64,000 bases of DNA from Cellvibrio zantedeschiae (GCF_014652535.1 NZ_BMYZ01000001.1:744001-808000); one strand, 5' to 3'. Shown: positions 43,031-54,181, numbered from the stretch's first letter. Translations and numbers: made by a program. Notes: generated by a model not told the origin, from the letters alone.

Positions 43031-44035
43031 TTATTCGGTCAATTCGGAGTTAAATGGTAACTCATTTAGCGCTTTGAGCGCTGCTTTTATTACCTCAATT
43101 CCCGCGTTTGGCTTGTGAGCTTGCTCTGAAATGACGCGTCTGAACTTACGTGCGCCCGGTAAACCTTGATACAGCCCCAATATATGACGGGTCATATAAT
43201 TTATACGTACACCTTTAGCCAGCTGGACTTCTGCATAAGCAATAAAACCTTCAATCACTTCTTCCCGGCTGATCACCGGCTTATCAATACCGTAAATCCG
43301 CTGGTCTACTTCTGCCAACAAATAGGGGTTGTGGTAAATCTCGCGCCCCAGCATAACCCCGTCGACTTCATTCAATAGATTCAATGATTGTTCCAAAGTA
43401 GTTATGCCGCCATTAATGATAATTTCAAGTTCAGGGTGATCTTTTTTTAGCTGCGCGACCTTGTCGTATTGCAGTGGCGGAATTTCGCGGTTTTCCTTAG
43501 GGCTCAAGCCTTTCAACCAAGCTTTGCGCGCGTGGACAATAAAGGTTTTACAGCCCGTATCAGCAACTGTGCGAACAAAATCCAGCATGCCTTCATAGTC
43601 TTCCATATCGTCAATGCCGATACGATGTTTTATGGTCACGGGGATCTTAACCGCAGCTTGCATGGCTGAAATGCATTCTGCGACTAGCTTGGGTTCGGCC
43701 ATCAAACACGCGCCAATCATATTGTTTTGCACGCGGTCACTTGGGCAACCGCAATTGAGGTTCACTTCGTTGTAGCCCCAATCTTCTGCAATTCTTGCGC
43801 ATTCGGCCAATGCTTTGGGATCGCTACCGCCGAGCTGTAGGGCAAGAGGATGCTCGCAAGCGTTGAACTCCAAAAAGCGTTTGCGATCACCATGAATCAA
43901 TGCGCCTGTTGTGACCATTTCGCTATAGAGCACGGCTTCTTTAGTGAGTAGACGCCAAAAGCTGCGGCAGTGGGTATCTGACCACTCCATCATAGGGGCG
44001 GCAGTGAAACGACGATTTATATTGGCAGAGGTCAT
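43031..44035 (-). CDS. dusA: tRNA-dihydrouridine(20/20a) synthase DusA
   Basis: 334-aa FMN enzyme that reduces U20/U20a in tRNA D-loops. TAAPMMEWSDTHCRSFWRLL at the start is the DusA form; FNLNCGCPSDRV-type sequence (NLNCGCPSDRVQ) contains the catalytic Cys. TIKHRIGIDD, FIVHARKAWLKGLSP and IIINGGITT follow in order. Ends in a helical RNA-binding domain (MTRHILGLYQGLPGARKFRR). Monocistronic between tal and moaC. Confidence 0.96.
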   Translation of the reverse strand: MTSANINRRFTAAPMMEWSDTHCRSFWRLLTKEAVLYSEMVTTGALIHGDRKRFLEFNACEHPLALQLGGSDPKALAECARIAEDWGYNEVNLNCGCPSDRVQNNMIGACLMAEPKLVAECISAMQAAVKIPVTIKHRIGIDDMEDYEGMLDFVRTVADTGCKTFIVHARKAWLKGLSPKENREIPPLQYDKVAQLKKDHPELEIIINGGITTLEQSLNLLNEVDGVMLGREIYHNPYLLAEVDQRIYGIDKPVISREEVIEGFIAYAEVQLAKGVRINYMTRHILGLYQGLPGARKFRRVISEQAHKPNAGIEVIKAALKALNELPFNSELTE

Positions 44036-44137
44036 TGCTGGGTGAATTCGTAAAAATGATTGCTGACGCGGTCACAAGGGACGCTTATCATACCTTATTA
44101 GGTACCTAATTAATGAATTGAAGTAAAAGAGCCCTTT

Positions 44138-44614
44138 ATGTCGTTAACCCACATTGATGAACAAGGTAAGGCCAGCATGGTGGATGTGAGCGAGAAGCCC
44201 GTCACCACCCGCGAAGCGCGCGCCTGTGCTCGCGTTCGTATGCAACCTGCGACCCTCGCGCAGATTCAAGCAAATAGTTTCAAAAAAGGTGATGTGCTCG
44301 CCGTTGCGCGTATTGCCGGAATTCAGGCCGCAAAAAAATGTGCCGATTTAATTCCCCTGTGTCATCCCTTAATGCTGAGCAAGGTTAGCGTGGAATTTGA
44401 AATTAACTTGCCTGAAAGTTCAGTAGAAATTCATACACTGTGCAAACTTTCCGGTCAAACAGGTGTTGAAATGGAGGCGCTTACCGCTGCGAGTGTGGCG
44501 GCCTTAACTATTTATGACATGTGCAAAGCAGTGGATATGGGAATGGTGATTGAAAATATTTGCCTGCTCGAAAAATCCGGCGGTCGCCGTGGCCATTATA
44601 AGCGTGCGGAGTAG
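44138..44614 (+). CDS. moaC: Cyclic pyranopterin monophosphate synthase MoaC
   Basis: 158 aa. Forms cyclic pyranopterin monophosphate in molybdenum cofactor synthesis, acting after MoaA. Signatures are [55 protein letters not shown] and the catalytic Lys in GGRRGHYKR. The start ATG at 44138 is the only sensible one. moaD and moaE follow with almost no gaps. No moaA, and no molybdenum riboswitch that I can recognise, is nearby. Confidence 0.96.
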   Translation: MSLTHIDEQGKASMVDVSEKPVTTREARACARVRMQPATLAQIQANSFKKGDVLAVARIAGIQAAKKCADLIPLCHPLMLSKVSVEFEINLPESSVEIHTLCKLSGQTGVEMEALTAASVAALTIYDMCKAVDMGMVIENICLLEKSGGRRGHYKRAE

Positions 44615-44617
44615 GGC

Positions 44618-44866
44618 GTGATTAGAATTTTATTTTTTGCGCAACTTCGCGAGCAATTGCAGTGTGAGAAAATAGAGGTGGAATATATCCCTTCTTTAAC
44701 CATTTCTTTGTTGCGCGAGCGGCTTGTTAGTTTGCGTCCCGAGTGGGCCGATTTTTTGGCAAACGATAAATTACTCTTCTCTGTAAACCAAACTTTGGTG
44801 AAAGCATCCCATCCAATAAATGACGATGACGAAGTAGCGTTTTTTCCGCCGGTAACGGGTGGCTAA
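44618..44866 (+). CDS. moaD: Molybdopterin synthase sulfur carrier subunit MoaD
   Basis: 82-aa ubiquitin-like sulfur carrier. Ends in the required Gly-Gly (FFPPVTGG), which is adenylylated and thiocarboxylated. IRILFFAQLREQL is the typical first strand. It begins with GTG three bases after moaC and ends directly before the moaE ATG, so the three genes form an operon. Confidence 0.95.
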   Translation: MIRILFFAQLREQLQCEKIEVEYIPSLTISLLRERLVSLRPEWADFLANDKLLFSVNQTLVKASHPINDDDEVAFFPPVTGG

Positions 44867-45313
44867 ATGATATCGATTCAGCAGCAAGACTTTGATGTGG
44901 GTGAAGAATATAAGGCGCTCGTTGCGGACGATACATCGGCAGGTGCGGTAGTAACTTTTGTCGGCCGTGTTCGCGATTTAAATTTGGCGCGCAATGTTTT
45001 CGGTTTGCATCTAGAGCATTACCCGGGTATGACGGAAAAATCATTGCAAGACATTGTTGATGAGGCTCAACCGCGCTGGAAAATTTTACGTTACAAAATT
45101 ATTCATCGAATAGGCGACTTACACCTTGGCGATAACATTGTGTTTGTCGGCGTCACCAGCGCCCACCGTGAAGATGCTTTTAGTGCGGCTAATTTTTTAA
45201 TGGATTACTTAAAAACGCGCGCACCCTTCTGGAAGAAAGAATTAACTGAACAGGGCAGCGTTTGGGTTGAGTCACAAGACAAAGATGCGGTAGCGGCAAA
45301 GCGCTGGGAGTAG
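44867..45313 (+). CDS. moaE: Molybdopterin synthase catalytic subunit MoaE
   Basis: 148 aa. Transfers sulfur from MoaD to cPMP to make molybdopterin. VVTFVGRVRDLNLARNVFGL, LEHYPGMTEKSL, IIHRIGDLHLGDNIVFVGV and the catalytic KTRAPFWKKE segment are all present. It abuts moaD, giving a moaCDE operon; the next gene has its own upstream region. Confidence 0.96.
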   Translation: MISIQQQDFDVGEEYKALVADDTSAGAVVTFVGRVRDLNLARNVFGLHLEHYPGMTEKSLQDIVDEAQPRWKILRYKIIHRIGDLHLGDNIVFVGVTSAHREDAFSAANFLMDYLKTRAPFWKKELTEQGSVWVESQDKDAVAAKRWE

Positions 45314-45396
45314 TCAAAATGCTTTTAGGAGAAAGATTGATCTGCTGTTAAGTGAATTAGATAAGTGTTTGTAAATATAACAATTGAGAGAAAAAT

Positions 45397-45936
45397 ATGG
45401 AAAGCAGGAAAAGTGTTAAAGCGGCATTGGGTTTGTTGGCATTGTTGACGGCAGCTTCATTTGCCCAAGCGGCTGAGCCTATACAGCTTAAGAACCCATT
45501 TAGTATTGATGAGGTGAAATGGGTTAAAGAAGTAGGTAATTCGTCTGTTAAAGGCAAGGTGTTTCTAAAGTTGCCTGATGGGCAATACAAAGGCTGTGCG
45601 GGTTTTAATATTGAACTGCTTCCAGTTGCAAAGTATTCCAGTGAGCGAATTTTTAATGTTTACGGCAACAATGAACAAGGCCAAATTTTATTGAAAGATA
45701 ATCCGCCAAAATTTACGCCAGATCCAAAGGAATACCATGAGTTGCTAATCAAAGGGCAGTGTAACGAGAAGGATGAGTTCCTGTTTGCCAATGTAAAATC
45801 AGGTGATTACTACCTTATGGCGTTTATTATATGGGATGCCAAAGTAGATGCTAAGCCCGCAAAAGATGGTGGCGCAGTCATGAAGAGGATTCATGTTAAA
45901 GAAAATGCGACATTGGAAGTCTTATCAAAAAATTAA
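45397..45936 (+). CDS. Secreted hypothetical protein
   Basis: 179 aa. Signal peptide (VKAALGLLALLTAASFAQA, cleavage near residue 27), then a beta-rich mature domain of about 150 residues. This contains KGKVFLKLPDGQYKGCAGFN and KSGDYYLMAFIIWDAKV, reminiscent of carboxypeptidase-regulatory-like beta sandwiches. Two cysteines (in KGCAG and KGQCNEK) may pair. No family recognised. Followed by a strong bidirectional terminator. Confidence 0.68.
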   Translation: MESRKSVKAALGLLALLTAASFAQAAEPIQLKNPFSIDEVKWVKEVGNSSVKGKVFLKLPDGQYKGCAGFNIELLPVAKYSSERIFNVYGNNEQGQILLKDNPPKFTPDPKEYHELLIKGQCNEKDEFLFANVKSGDYYLMAFIIWDAKVDAKPAKDGGAVMKRIHVKENATLEVLSKN

Positions 45937-45954
45937 TATTTTTTTCAATAACAA

Positions 45955-45983
45955 CAAAAAGGCCAGCAAGTGCTGGCCTTTTT
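45955..45983. terminator. Bidirectional rho-independent terminator
   Basis: GGCCAGCA-AG-TGCTGGCC 8-bp stem (45961-45978) with A-run and T-run on either side, between the 179-aa gene and the convergent sppA. Confidence 0.93.
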
Positions 45984-46009
45984 GTTGTGTGAGTTTTTGG
46001 CTAAAAATA

Positions 46010-47872
46010 TTAAGGGCTTACACATTCCAAACAGCTGGCGTAAATACCCTGTGGATCCGTCATTTTTTGCAGCGCAAGCAGGGGCTTTAAGAGTGGCGAC
46101 AACTCTTGCTGCACCAAACTTAAATCCGCCAAGGGTTTAAATAAAGATTTAGGAATAAATCCTTTGGCGTCTTCACCCACCAACTTGCGAATAAATTCTT
46201 CTTTAGGCGAAAGCTTTTGAGTGATGAGTTTTACGCTGTAATCTTTCAAATCAGCTTTATTAGCCGCCGCCGCTATTACATCGTTTAAAGTGCCCAAATT
46301 GTCTACCAAACCGATTTCTTTTGCTTTGACACCTGTCCATACGTGGCCTTGGGCAATTTCATGAATTTGGGCTACATCTTTTTTGCGAGCATCGGCTACT
46401 AGCTCAATAAAACTTTGGTAGGTGTGGTCTACGCCGGATTGAATAACGCTATTCATTTTGGGGGCGAGTGGGCGGTCAATGCTCAATGCACCACCTAATT
46501 CCGTGGTGCTTACACCATCTGTATTCAAGCCAATTTTTTGCAAACTGTTTTCAAGTGTCGGGAAGGCGCCGAATACACCGATGGAACCCGTAATCGTTGT
46601 TGGTGTTGCCCAAATTTCATCGCCAGCGGTCGCCATCCAATAACCGCCGGATGCAGCAACGCTACCCATAGAAATATAAATGGGAATATTCCTTTTGCGG
46701 ATAGCTTCAATCTCTGCGCGAATAATTTCTGATGCAAATGCACTCCCTCCGCCACTGTCAATGCGGATAACCAAGGCTTTAACAGATTCGTCTTCTTCTA
46801 CACTTCGCAATATTTCCACGAAGTTTTCACTGCCGATAGATCCCTCTTGCTGATGGCCATCCTGGATGGTGCCGGATGCGACAATTAAACCAACTTGGTC
46901 AGCTTTTGGTAATTTGTGTAAATGCGCTTCGGCAAGATAAGAATGAACGCCTACTGCATTGTAATAATTGCCTTCATCACTTTTGCCAAATTTCTCGATC
47001 AATAAATTGTCGATCTCGTTGCGCGATACTAATTTATCAACCAATTTTTCGTTAAGCGCGAGTTGTGCGCTATTGCCTTTAACCTCGACTAATTTACTGT
47101 CCAGATTATTAATGAGTTGATTTAAACTGCCTTCCGGTAATTTGCGTTGTGTTTCCACGGTTTTTGTATATTGCGCCCACAATGCGTTCAACCATTGTGC
47201 ATTATGCTCGCGCGATTCGTCCGACATGTTGTCGCGCAAAAAAGGTTCTACATAATCTTTATATTTACCCGAGCGGAATACATGCACATTAACCCCAAGT
47301 TTTTCCAGCGCCGTTTTATAGTAGGTGATATAACGCCCAAAACCCGTTAGCTGCACTTCACCCATTTTGTGTAAATAAATTTCGTCGGCATAGGACGCAA
47401 GAAAATATTGATCCTGACTGTAGCCATCGTTGACGGCGAGTATGTGTTTCCCTTTGGCCTTGAAGGTTTGTAAGGCTTGGCCAATTTCGCTCATTTTGGT
47501 TATGCCGCCGCCACGAAGACCGCCTAGCTCGAGCACTATGGAATCTATGCGATTATCATCAGCAGCGCGGTTGATTGCTTCAACCACATCGCGCACCAAT
47601 GTTTCGCTCTCTTCATTTTCATCTTTGAGTAACAGGCTGGCGGTATCCATGTAGGTGCGCTGATCTACCAAAACTCCACTGGGTGCTACGCGCAACGCAA
47701 ATTTTTCAGGCAAAGGTTTAGGTGCGCTGCTGCCAATCGCAACCAAAATAAGGATTAAAAAGAAGATGAAAAAAATATTCAGTAGGGTGTTGCGGCAAAA
47801 AGTAATAATCGAACCTATGCCACCAAAAAATCGACGAAAAAATCCGCGCGGTTTTTGTTGAGGATAATTCAC
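46010..47872 (-). CDS. sppA: Signal peptide peptidase SppA (67K type)
   Basis: 620 aa, the long two-repeat form. N-terminal membrane anchor (about 25-50). The N-terminal repeat carries the catalytic Lys (VHVFRSGKYKDYVEPFLRDN); the C-terminal repeat carries the nucleophile Ser in SMGSVAASGGYWMATAGDE. IRIDSGGGSAFASEIIRAEI is also typical. It degrades cleaved signal peptides at the inner membrane. The gene is last in the leftward arsC-wrbA-DUF2069-sppA run, 20 bases after DUF2069. Confidence 0.94.
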   Translation of the reverse strand: MNYPQQKPRGFFRRFFGGIGSIITFCRNTLLNIFFIFFLILILVAIGSSAPKPLPEKFALRVAPSGVLVDQRTYMDTASLLLKDENEESETLVRDVVEAINRAADDNRIDSIVLELGGLRGGGITKMSEIGQALQTFKAKGKHILAVNDGYSQDQYFLASYADEIYLHKMGEVQLTGFGRYITYYKTALEKLGVNVHVFRSGKYKDYVEPFLRDNMSDESREHNAQWLNALWAQYTKTVETQRKLPEGSLNQLINNLDSKLVEVKGNSAQLALNEKLVDKLVSRNEIDNLLIEKFGKSDEGNYYNAVGVHSYLAEAHLHKLPKADQVGLIVASGTIQDGHQQEGSIGSENFVEILRSVEEDESVKALVIRIDSGGGSAFASEIIRAEIEAIRKRNIPIYISMGSVAASGGYWMATAGDEIWATPTTITGSIGVFGAFPTLENSLQKIGLNTDGVSTTELGGALSIDRPLAPKMNSVIQSGVDHTYQSFIELVADARKKDVAQIHEIAQGHVWTGVKAKEIGLVDNLGTLNDVIAAAANKADLKDYSVKLITQKLSPKEEFIRKLVGEDAKGFIPKSLFKPLADLSLVQQELSPLLKPLLALQKMTDPQGIYASCLECVSP

Positions 47873-47892
47873 AATCTGATCCTTTTAAAAAT

Positions 47893-49279
<1,387 letters not shown>

Positions 49280-49349
49280 AGTCGTCATCTTGATAAAAAC
49301 CGCATTATAGCCCTTAATCAGTCCCGGGCGTATTACACGAGGGTGCATC

Positions 49350-50573
49350 TTGTTCAGTCAGGCCAATCATTATTATCGCGTCAGCCGCCGTTTTCTTACG
49401 CTTGCTTACAGTCTTTACGATGAAAAAGACTGCCAAAAAAGTGCAGGCTCCTTAACTTATATGACCTTGTTTGCAATAGTCCCCATGCTGACGGTTTGCT
49501 ATTCAATGTTCTCGCTGATTCCTGCCTTTCAATCTGTTGGTGATCAATTCCAGGCGCTGATCTTTTCACAGCTATTACCCGGTAATGAGCAGGTGATTGC
49601 TAAGTATTTGAGCGACTTCTCACAACAGGCGCGCAAGCTGACGGCTTTTGGTATCGTTTTTTTAATGGTTTCTGCTTATTTTATGCTCAAAAATATTGAG
49701 CAAAACTTTAATAATATCTGGAACGTAACGCGCGCGCGCCGCGGTGTTGCCAACTTTTTGCTCTACTGGGCGATCCTCAGTTTGGGTCCTCTACTGCTAG
49801 GACTAGCGGTATTTATGAAGACTTACCTAATCGCGCTGCGAACTTTTGTGGGTCATTATGAAAGCCTGAGTTTCATGGATTTTGTATTTGAATGGCTGCC
49901 GTGGTTACTCACTGCTGCTGCATTTACCTTGTTATTTGTGGCGGTTCCCAATTGCAAAGTTCGCTTCAAGCATGCGGCAATCGGCGGTGCGGTTACTCTT
50001 GTGGTGTTTGAGCTAATTAAATTTGCCTTCAGTTTTATGGTGACTCACTCCAACTTCAAGCTTATATACGGTGCCTTTGCAGTAGTCCCGCTGTTTTTAT
50101 TGTGGATCAATGCTAGTTGGATGGTCATTTTGGGTGGGGCGGTTTTGGTTAGGAGTATCGAGCTATTCCAGGTCAATTTACGTGATCGCGCTTACCCGGA
50201 TTTCTTCGCCTGTTTGCTTGTGCTTTGGCAATTTCATCAGGCCTCTGATAAGGGCAACAGCGTTGCTAATCATGAACTCCTGAACATGGGGCTCTCAAGT
50301 CTTCAATGGCAGCGCATCCGAGAGGCATTACTGGCCAATAACGTCATCGTTAGCACCCAGCTGAACGAGTTTGTACTCAGGCGCGATTTAGCGCGCTTAA
50401 CCTTGAACGATGTTCGTGCTTTTGTGGGGGAGGCAGGGCGGCTACCGGCGGAACAAAAACAATTGGAGCATTTGCCCTGGCTTGCGAATGCGCAGGAGTA
50501 CCTGGGTAAGTTGGACGAGGCAGCCAGCGAGCGCTTCAACCTTTCAGTCGAAACCTTTTTCGATCGCCGTTAG
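49350..50573 (+). CDS. YihY/UPF0761 family inner-membrane protein
   Basis: 407 aa. Six membrane segments in the first 275 residues with the family sequence SAGSLTYMTLFAIVPMLTV and, further on, WASLGPLLLG-type, VPNCKVRFKHAAIGG and YGAFAVVPLFLLWINASWM. A soluble C-terminal part of about 130 residues follows. Once mis-called ribonuclease BN; function unknown. The start is TTG at 49350, since the next ATG lies within the first conserved segment. It is divergent from arsC. Confidence 0.9.
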   Translation: MFSQANHYYRVSRRFLTLAYSLYDEKDCQKSAGSLTYMTLFAIVPMLTVCYSMFSLIPAFQSVGDQFQALIFSQLLPGNEQVIAKYLSDFSQQARKLTAFGIVFLMVSAYFMLKNIEQNFNNIWNVTRARRGVANFLLYWAILSLGPLLLGLAVFMKTYLIALRTFVGHYESLSFMDFVFEWLPWLLTAAAFTLLFVAVPNCKVRFKHAAIGGAVTLVVFELIKFAFSFMVTHSNFKLIYGAFAVVPLFLLWINASWMVILGGAVLVRSIELFQVNLRDRAYPDFFACLLVLWQFHQASDKGNSVANHELLNMGLSSLQWQRIREALLANNVIVSTQLNEFVLRRDLARLTLNDVRAFVGEAGRLPAEQKQLEHLPWLANAQEYLGKLDEAASERFNLSVETFFDRR

Positions 50574-50692
50574 AGTATTTGGGTATGTGGGGGACGGCAT
50601 TTATCGCCGAAACCAAAAATATTCCGGCGAAATGAGAATGCCTGTCTATACTCAGGTTATTCCATTAACCGTAGCCCCATAAAGCACGATTT

Positions 50693-51058
50693 ATGACCAT
50701 ACCCCTTCTTATTTGTGATGATTCCAACATGGCCCGCAAGCAAGTGGCCAAGGCTCTGCCGGCGGGCTGGGATGTTGAAATTACCTTTGCAACCAATGGA
50801 TTGGAAGGCATACAGGCGATTCGTGATGGAAAAGGCGAGATGGTATTTCTGGATTTAACCATGCCGGAGATGGATGGTTACCAAGTTTTGGAAGCTGTTA
50901 AAAATGAAGGTTTGGATGCCATGATCATCGTGATTTCAGGTGATATCCAACCCGATGCCTACACCCGCGTTACTAAAATGGGCGCTATGGAATTTATCCA
51001 AAAGCCCGTAAGCCCCGAAAAGCTGCAAGAAGTGCTGCGCAAGTTTGGCTTGATCTAG
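50693..51058 (+). CDS. CheY-like single-domain response regulator
   Basis: 121 aa, receiver domain only. Acidic pair DD at residues 9-10 (LLICDDSNMARK), phospho-acceptor Asp in MVFLDLTMPEMDGYQVL, Ser/Thr in IIVISGD and Lys in FIQKPVSPEK. No output domain. It does not adjoin a kinase on its own strand; the LytS/LytTR pair is convergent 8 bases beyond it. A function in chemotaxis or a phosphorelay cannot be chosen from sequence. Confidence 0.9.
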   Translation: MTIPLLICDDSNMARKQVAKALPAGWDVEITFATNGLEGIQAIRDGKGEMVFLDLTMPEMDGYQVLEAVKNEGLDAMIIVISGDIQPDAYTRVTKMGAMEFIQKPVSPEKLQEVLRKFGLI

Positions 51059-51066
51059 TTATCTAG

Positions 51067-51780
51067 TTACAAGCTAAAAAACCCTTTAAACCTTGCCGTA
51101 TGCCGCCGTGAGATTTCTATCTCCAATCCTGTCTTGAGCGTCACCTTGTAACTTCCATTCAGCCAAAGGTCTACTTTGGCGATGTATTCAATATTAATAA
51201 TTTGCTGGCGGTTTGCCCTGAAGAATTGTTTTTCAGGCAGGCGCTCCTCCAGTTTCCCCAAGGTGCGGTAAACCAGTGCTTTACTTTCCCCCCAAAAGAC
51301 ATAGGTGTAATTTCCATTGCTCTCAAAATAAATAATCTCGCCCAGTTGTACCCAGTGGCAATTTTCACCTTCGCGCAATAAAACTCTACTAGTGAATTCC
51401 AGAAGTTCTTCTTTGGGGGTTGGTGTTTCCTCTATACCTGTGCCCAATTTATCAATGGCGGTTTTTAAGCGTGCGGCAGAAATGGGTTTCAATAAATAAT
51501 CGACGGTGGAAAACTCAAATGAGCGCAGCGCGTAATCAGCGTAAGCTGTGATAAAAATAATCTTGGGGTCGTAATCTAAAGCTTCGAGCAACTCAAAACC
51601 ATTTTCGCCCGGCATATTAATGTCCAGAAATAATAAATCCGGGCGTTCAGCTTCAATGATTGGGCGGGCATCGCGCGGGCTTTCCGCTTCACCGCACAGC
51701 TCAATATTCGGGTGAGCCTGTAACAAATCTTTTAGTTCAGTTCGCGCAAGGCGAGAATCCTCAACGATCAATGCTTTCAT
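51067..51780 (-). CDS. LytTR-family response regulator (AlgR/LytR type)
   Basis: 237 aa. Receiver (about 1-120) with Asp in LLFLDINMPGENGFELLEAL and Lys in YLLKPIS. A LytTR DNA-binding domain follows (about 140-236): ESNGNYTYVFWGESKALVYR, FFRANRQQIINIEYI and KTGLEIEISRRH. It regulates transcription by binding direct-repeat sites. Its ATG overlaps the stop of the LytS-type kinase gene by four bases (ATGA), so it is its partner. Confidence 0.92.
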   Translation of the reverse strand: MKALIVEDSRLARTELKDLLQAHPNIELCGEAESPRDARPIIEAERPDLLFLDINMPGENGFELLEALDYDPKIIFITAYADYALRSFEFSTVDYLLKPISAARLKTAIDKLGTGIEETPTPKEELLEFTSRVLLREGENCHWVQLGEIIYFESNGNYTYVFWGESKALVYRTLGKLEERLPEKQFFRANRQQIINIEYIAKVDLWLNGSYKVTLKTGLEIEISRRHTARFKGFFSL

Positions 51781-53855
51781 TGTGCGTACTCAATTGGCAG
51801 GCTTAAGTCTGCAACAACTTGATCCTGTTGTTGATGTAAATTAAAACTCGCGTTACTTCCATAAAGAAGCGCCAAACGTTCGCGAATATTGGCAACCCCT
51901 ACGCCAAAGCCGGATGTTTTTGCGTTGGATGAGAGCATGCCGTGGTTGCTTAAAATACACTTTAAGGTTTGTTCTTCTTTATAAATATGAAGATGCAAAC
52001 AACCTCCAGCATGCAATTGGCTAATGCCATGCTTTATTGCATTTTCAACCATAATTTGCAGCATCATGGAGGGTATCAATACATTCTCAAGTTCAACGCT
52101 GATGTTCTCTTCGTACCTTAAGCGCCGCTCCAATTGTATTTTGGAGAGTTCAATATAGTTTCGCACCAGTCCCAATTCCATCGCCAGCGGCACCTTATCT
52201 TGTGAGTTAGTGGTGATAGGGCTGCGTAGTATGTCGGACAGAATTAACACAGCTTCGCGGGCTTTTTCCCCATCTTCTTTAATAAGTGCGCGAATATTAT
52301 TTAACGCATTGAAAATAAAATGCGGGTCGATTTTTCCAGCCAGCGCACTGAGCTGGATTTTCTTCATATTATTTTCAAGTTGCAATTGTCTTATGGTGGT
52401 GTCCACCTTTAAGCGTTGCGATGCTGAAATTTGGTAAATAAGTAACCATAAGAAGCAGCAGAGTACACAGACAAAAATGCTGGTGTAAAAATAATAACTT
52501 GTGGTTACAAATTGCTGGTACTTCATAATAAGACCAGTATTAGCGCTCAGATAATTATAAAAATAATTACAGAACCAGAGTGTACAGGCTTGCAGAAAGC
52601 CGAACAGTAATGACATCACCATAAGCCGATAGGTAAAGCTCAACAACGTAAAATCAGCGGGTTGGTAATATCGCATAAAAGTTCTTAGCGAAACCCCCAT
52701 GAAAACGCCAACCAACACAAATGCGAAAATGAAGACAGGCGTGGATGATTTATCCACACTTTCCAGCCCCAATAAGCCAGTGAAATAGAGGCCGCTAGCA
52801 ACTAGCAACCAGCCGCCTGTGTTGTACAGCCAAAATTGAATTGATTTTTTCAAATCAAAGTTAACGACTTGCTCATTAGGTTGTAACTTCCAGCGGGTGG
52901 AAAAGCTCAAAGCCAAAAAGAACAACACGGCGATTAAAGTGTCCTGTATACATTCGCGCATGGCACCACCAAACGCGTTAGGTGATGCCCACAGCGAGTC
53001 GCCACCAAAAAACAAATAGGGCGATAGTGCATTGTCGGCGGCATGTACAAATCTGTATCTAAGGTTGTTGCCCCACATACTCATTACAGTAGTGCAAAAG
53101 GTTAAAATCAAAATGGAAGGAATCAGGGGTAACAAGCGGGATTTAAACAGGGCTTCTTTTGGTTTAAGGAAAAATATAAACAATGCGAAGAGAGTGCAAA
53201 AAAACACGCTGATGACGGAGTAAGCAAAATATTCTTTGGAGAAAATAAGCCACATCTTACTTTCTGCCGGAACATAAGACATGGTGATTACAGCGTATTC
53301 AAAAAGCCTGCACGCGATCAAGCAAGCAGCCGCTTTAATAATATCTGCACTGGTAGTTGCGGTGGAATTTTTATGTTTTGCTTCTTTATATTTTTCTTCG
53401 GCATTCATTAATACAAAGAGCAAGGACCAAATCAACATAGCGTAAAGGTCGTGCCGAAATGCATCCGTTACTTGCCCACAGCTATAGGGCGGTCTTGCAA
53501 AATCTGAAGCACAAACAGTCGGTAGTGAAAGAATTAATCCCGCTTGGTGAATCAATGTATCAATACTGGAAAAACAGATAGCAGCTATGCAAGCGAGGGG
53601 AATCAACTGTATTGGATGCCGTTCATACCAGCGATGCTTTACATAGAGTTTGTAAAACACCAGTCCGGCTAGCGCTCCGGTGATTGCGGTTGGGAGAAAT
53701 AATAAAAAATTGGAGAATATAGAGCCAGCGTAAAGCGAAATATTAATACTGTGCGCAAGATTGTAAAAAAGCCATCCTAATATATTAAAGAGCCAAAAGC
53801 TCGTGGGCGCCTGGAAAATCCTAAAAAGATCCCTGATTGAAAAACTAGATTTCAT
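51777..53855 (-). CDS. LytS-type membrane sensor histidine kinase with duplicated membrane module
   Basis: 692 aa. Two membrane blocks precede the kinase. The first starts FWLFNILGWLFYNLAHSINI (about residue 20) and the second FWLYNTGGWLLVASGLYFTG (about 338), suggesting an internal duplication. Between them are more hydrophobic segments and a loop with cysteines. The His_kinase domain has the phospho-acceptor in KIDPHFIFNALNNI (about 514), and the ATPase part has MLQIMVENAIKHGI and GFGVGVANIRERLALLYG. It partners the LytTR regulator, which it overlaps by four bases. The signal is unknown. Confidence 0.9.
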   Translation of the reverse strand: MKSSFSIRDLFRIFQAPTSFWLFNILGWLFYNLAHSINISLYAGSIFSNFLLFLPTAITGALAGLVFYKLYVKHRWYERHPIQLIPLACIAAICFSSIDTLIHQAGLILSLPTVCASDFARPPYSCGQVTDAFRHDLYAMLIWSLLFVLMNAEEKYKEAKHKNSTATTSADIIKAAACLIACRLFEYAVITMSYVPAESKMWLIFSKEYFAYSVISVFFCTLFALFIFFLKPKEALFKSRLLPLIPSILILTFCTTVMSMWGNNLRYRFVHAADNALSPYLFFGGDSLWASPNAFGGAMRECIQDTLIAVLFFLALSFSTRWKLQPNEQVVNFDLKKSIQFWLYNTGGWLLVASGLYFTGLLGLESVDKSSTPVFIFAFVLVGVFMGVSLRTFMRYYQPADFTLLSFTYRLMVMSLLFGFLQACTLWFCNYFYNYLSANTGLIMKYQQFVTTSYYFYTSIFVCVLCCFLWLLIYQISASQRLKVDTTIRQLQLENNMKKIQLSALAGKIDPHFIFNALNNIRALIKEDGEKAREAVLILSDILRSPITTNSQDKVPLAMELGLVRNYIELSKIQLERRLRYEENISVELENVLIPSMMLQIMVENAIKHGISQLHAGGCLHLHIYKEEQTLKCILSNHGMLSSNAKTSGFGVGVANIRERLALLYGSNASFNLHQQQDQVVADLSLPIEYAQ

Positions 53856-54181
53856 AATTGGCTTTTTATTGTGGTTATTTGAATAAAAGGAAACTTATAG
53901 GAATTTAGCTGGCATTTCTAGTTATTTTGTCGGGCAAAAACTGCTTTGGAGCGCGAGTTGTTTTTCTTATATAGATGTGCCCACCGTTTAAACAGAAAAT
54001 ATGCCATTTACTTTGTGTAGCTACCGTTCGCCATTTAACTGGCTGTGCTGTTTTTGGGGTCTGCTAATCTCTAGCCGCTGTAAAGGCGGCATGGATTTTT
54101 ATTGCCAAGGTGAAAGCATGTAATTGTTGCCAAAGTAAAAAGTATCCTGAACGAATATGAATAAATAATAAAGGAGATGCG
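53856..54181. other. Intergenic region between divergent LytS and DUF1800 genes
   Basis: 326 bases. It holds a promoter candidate for the DUF1800 gene at 53945-53973 and, nearer the gene, a short GCCGC/GCGGC hairpin at 54074-54090 in the predicted leader. An AAGGAGA ribosome site lies at 54171-54177. I see no small ORF worth reporting. Confidence 0.5.
53945..53973 (+). promoter_or_regulatory. Candidate promoter for the DUF1800-DUF1501 pair
   Basis: TTTGGA (53945-53950), 17-base spacer, TATATA (53968-53973), giving a leader of about 200 bases with a small hairpin. Confidence 0.35.

Noticed and set aside
54074-54090. c-di-GMP (GEMM) riboswitch in the DUF1800 leader
   Set aside because: Only one short GC hairpin is visible; the conserved GEMM core and tetraloop receptor are missing.
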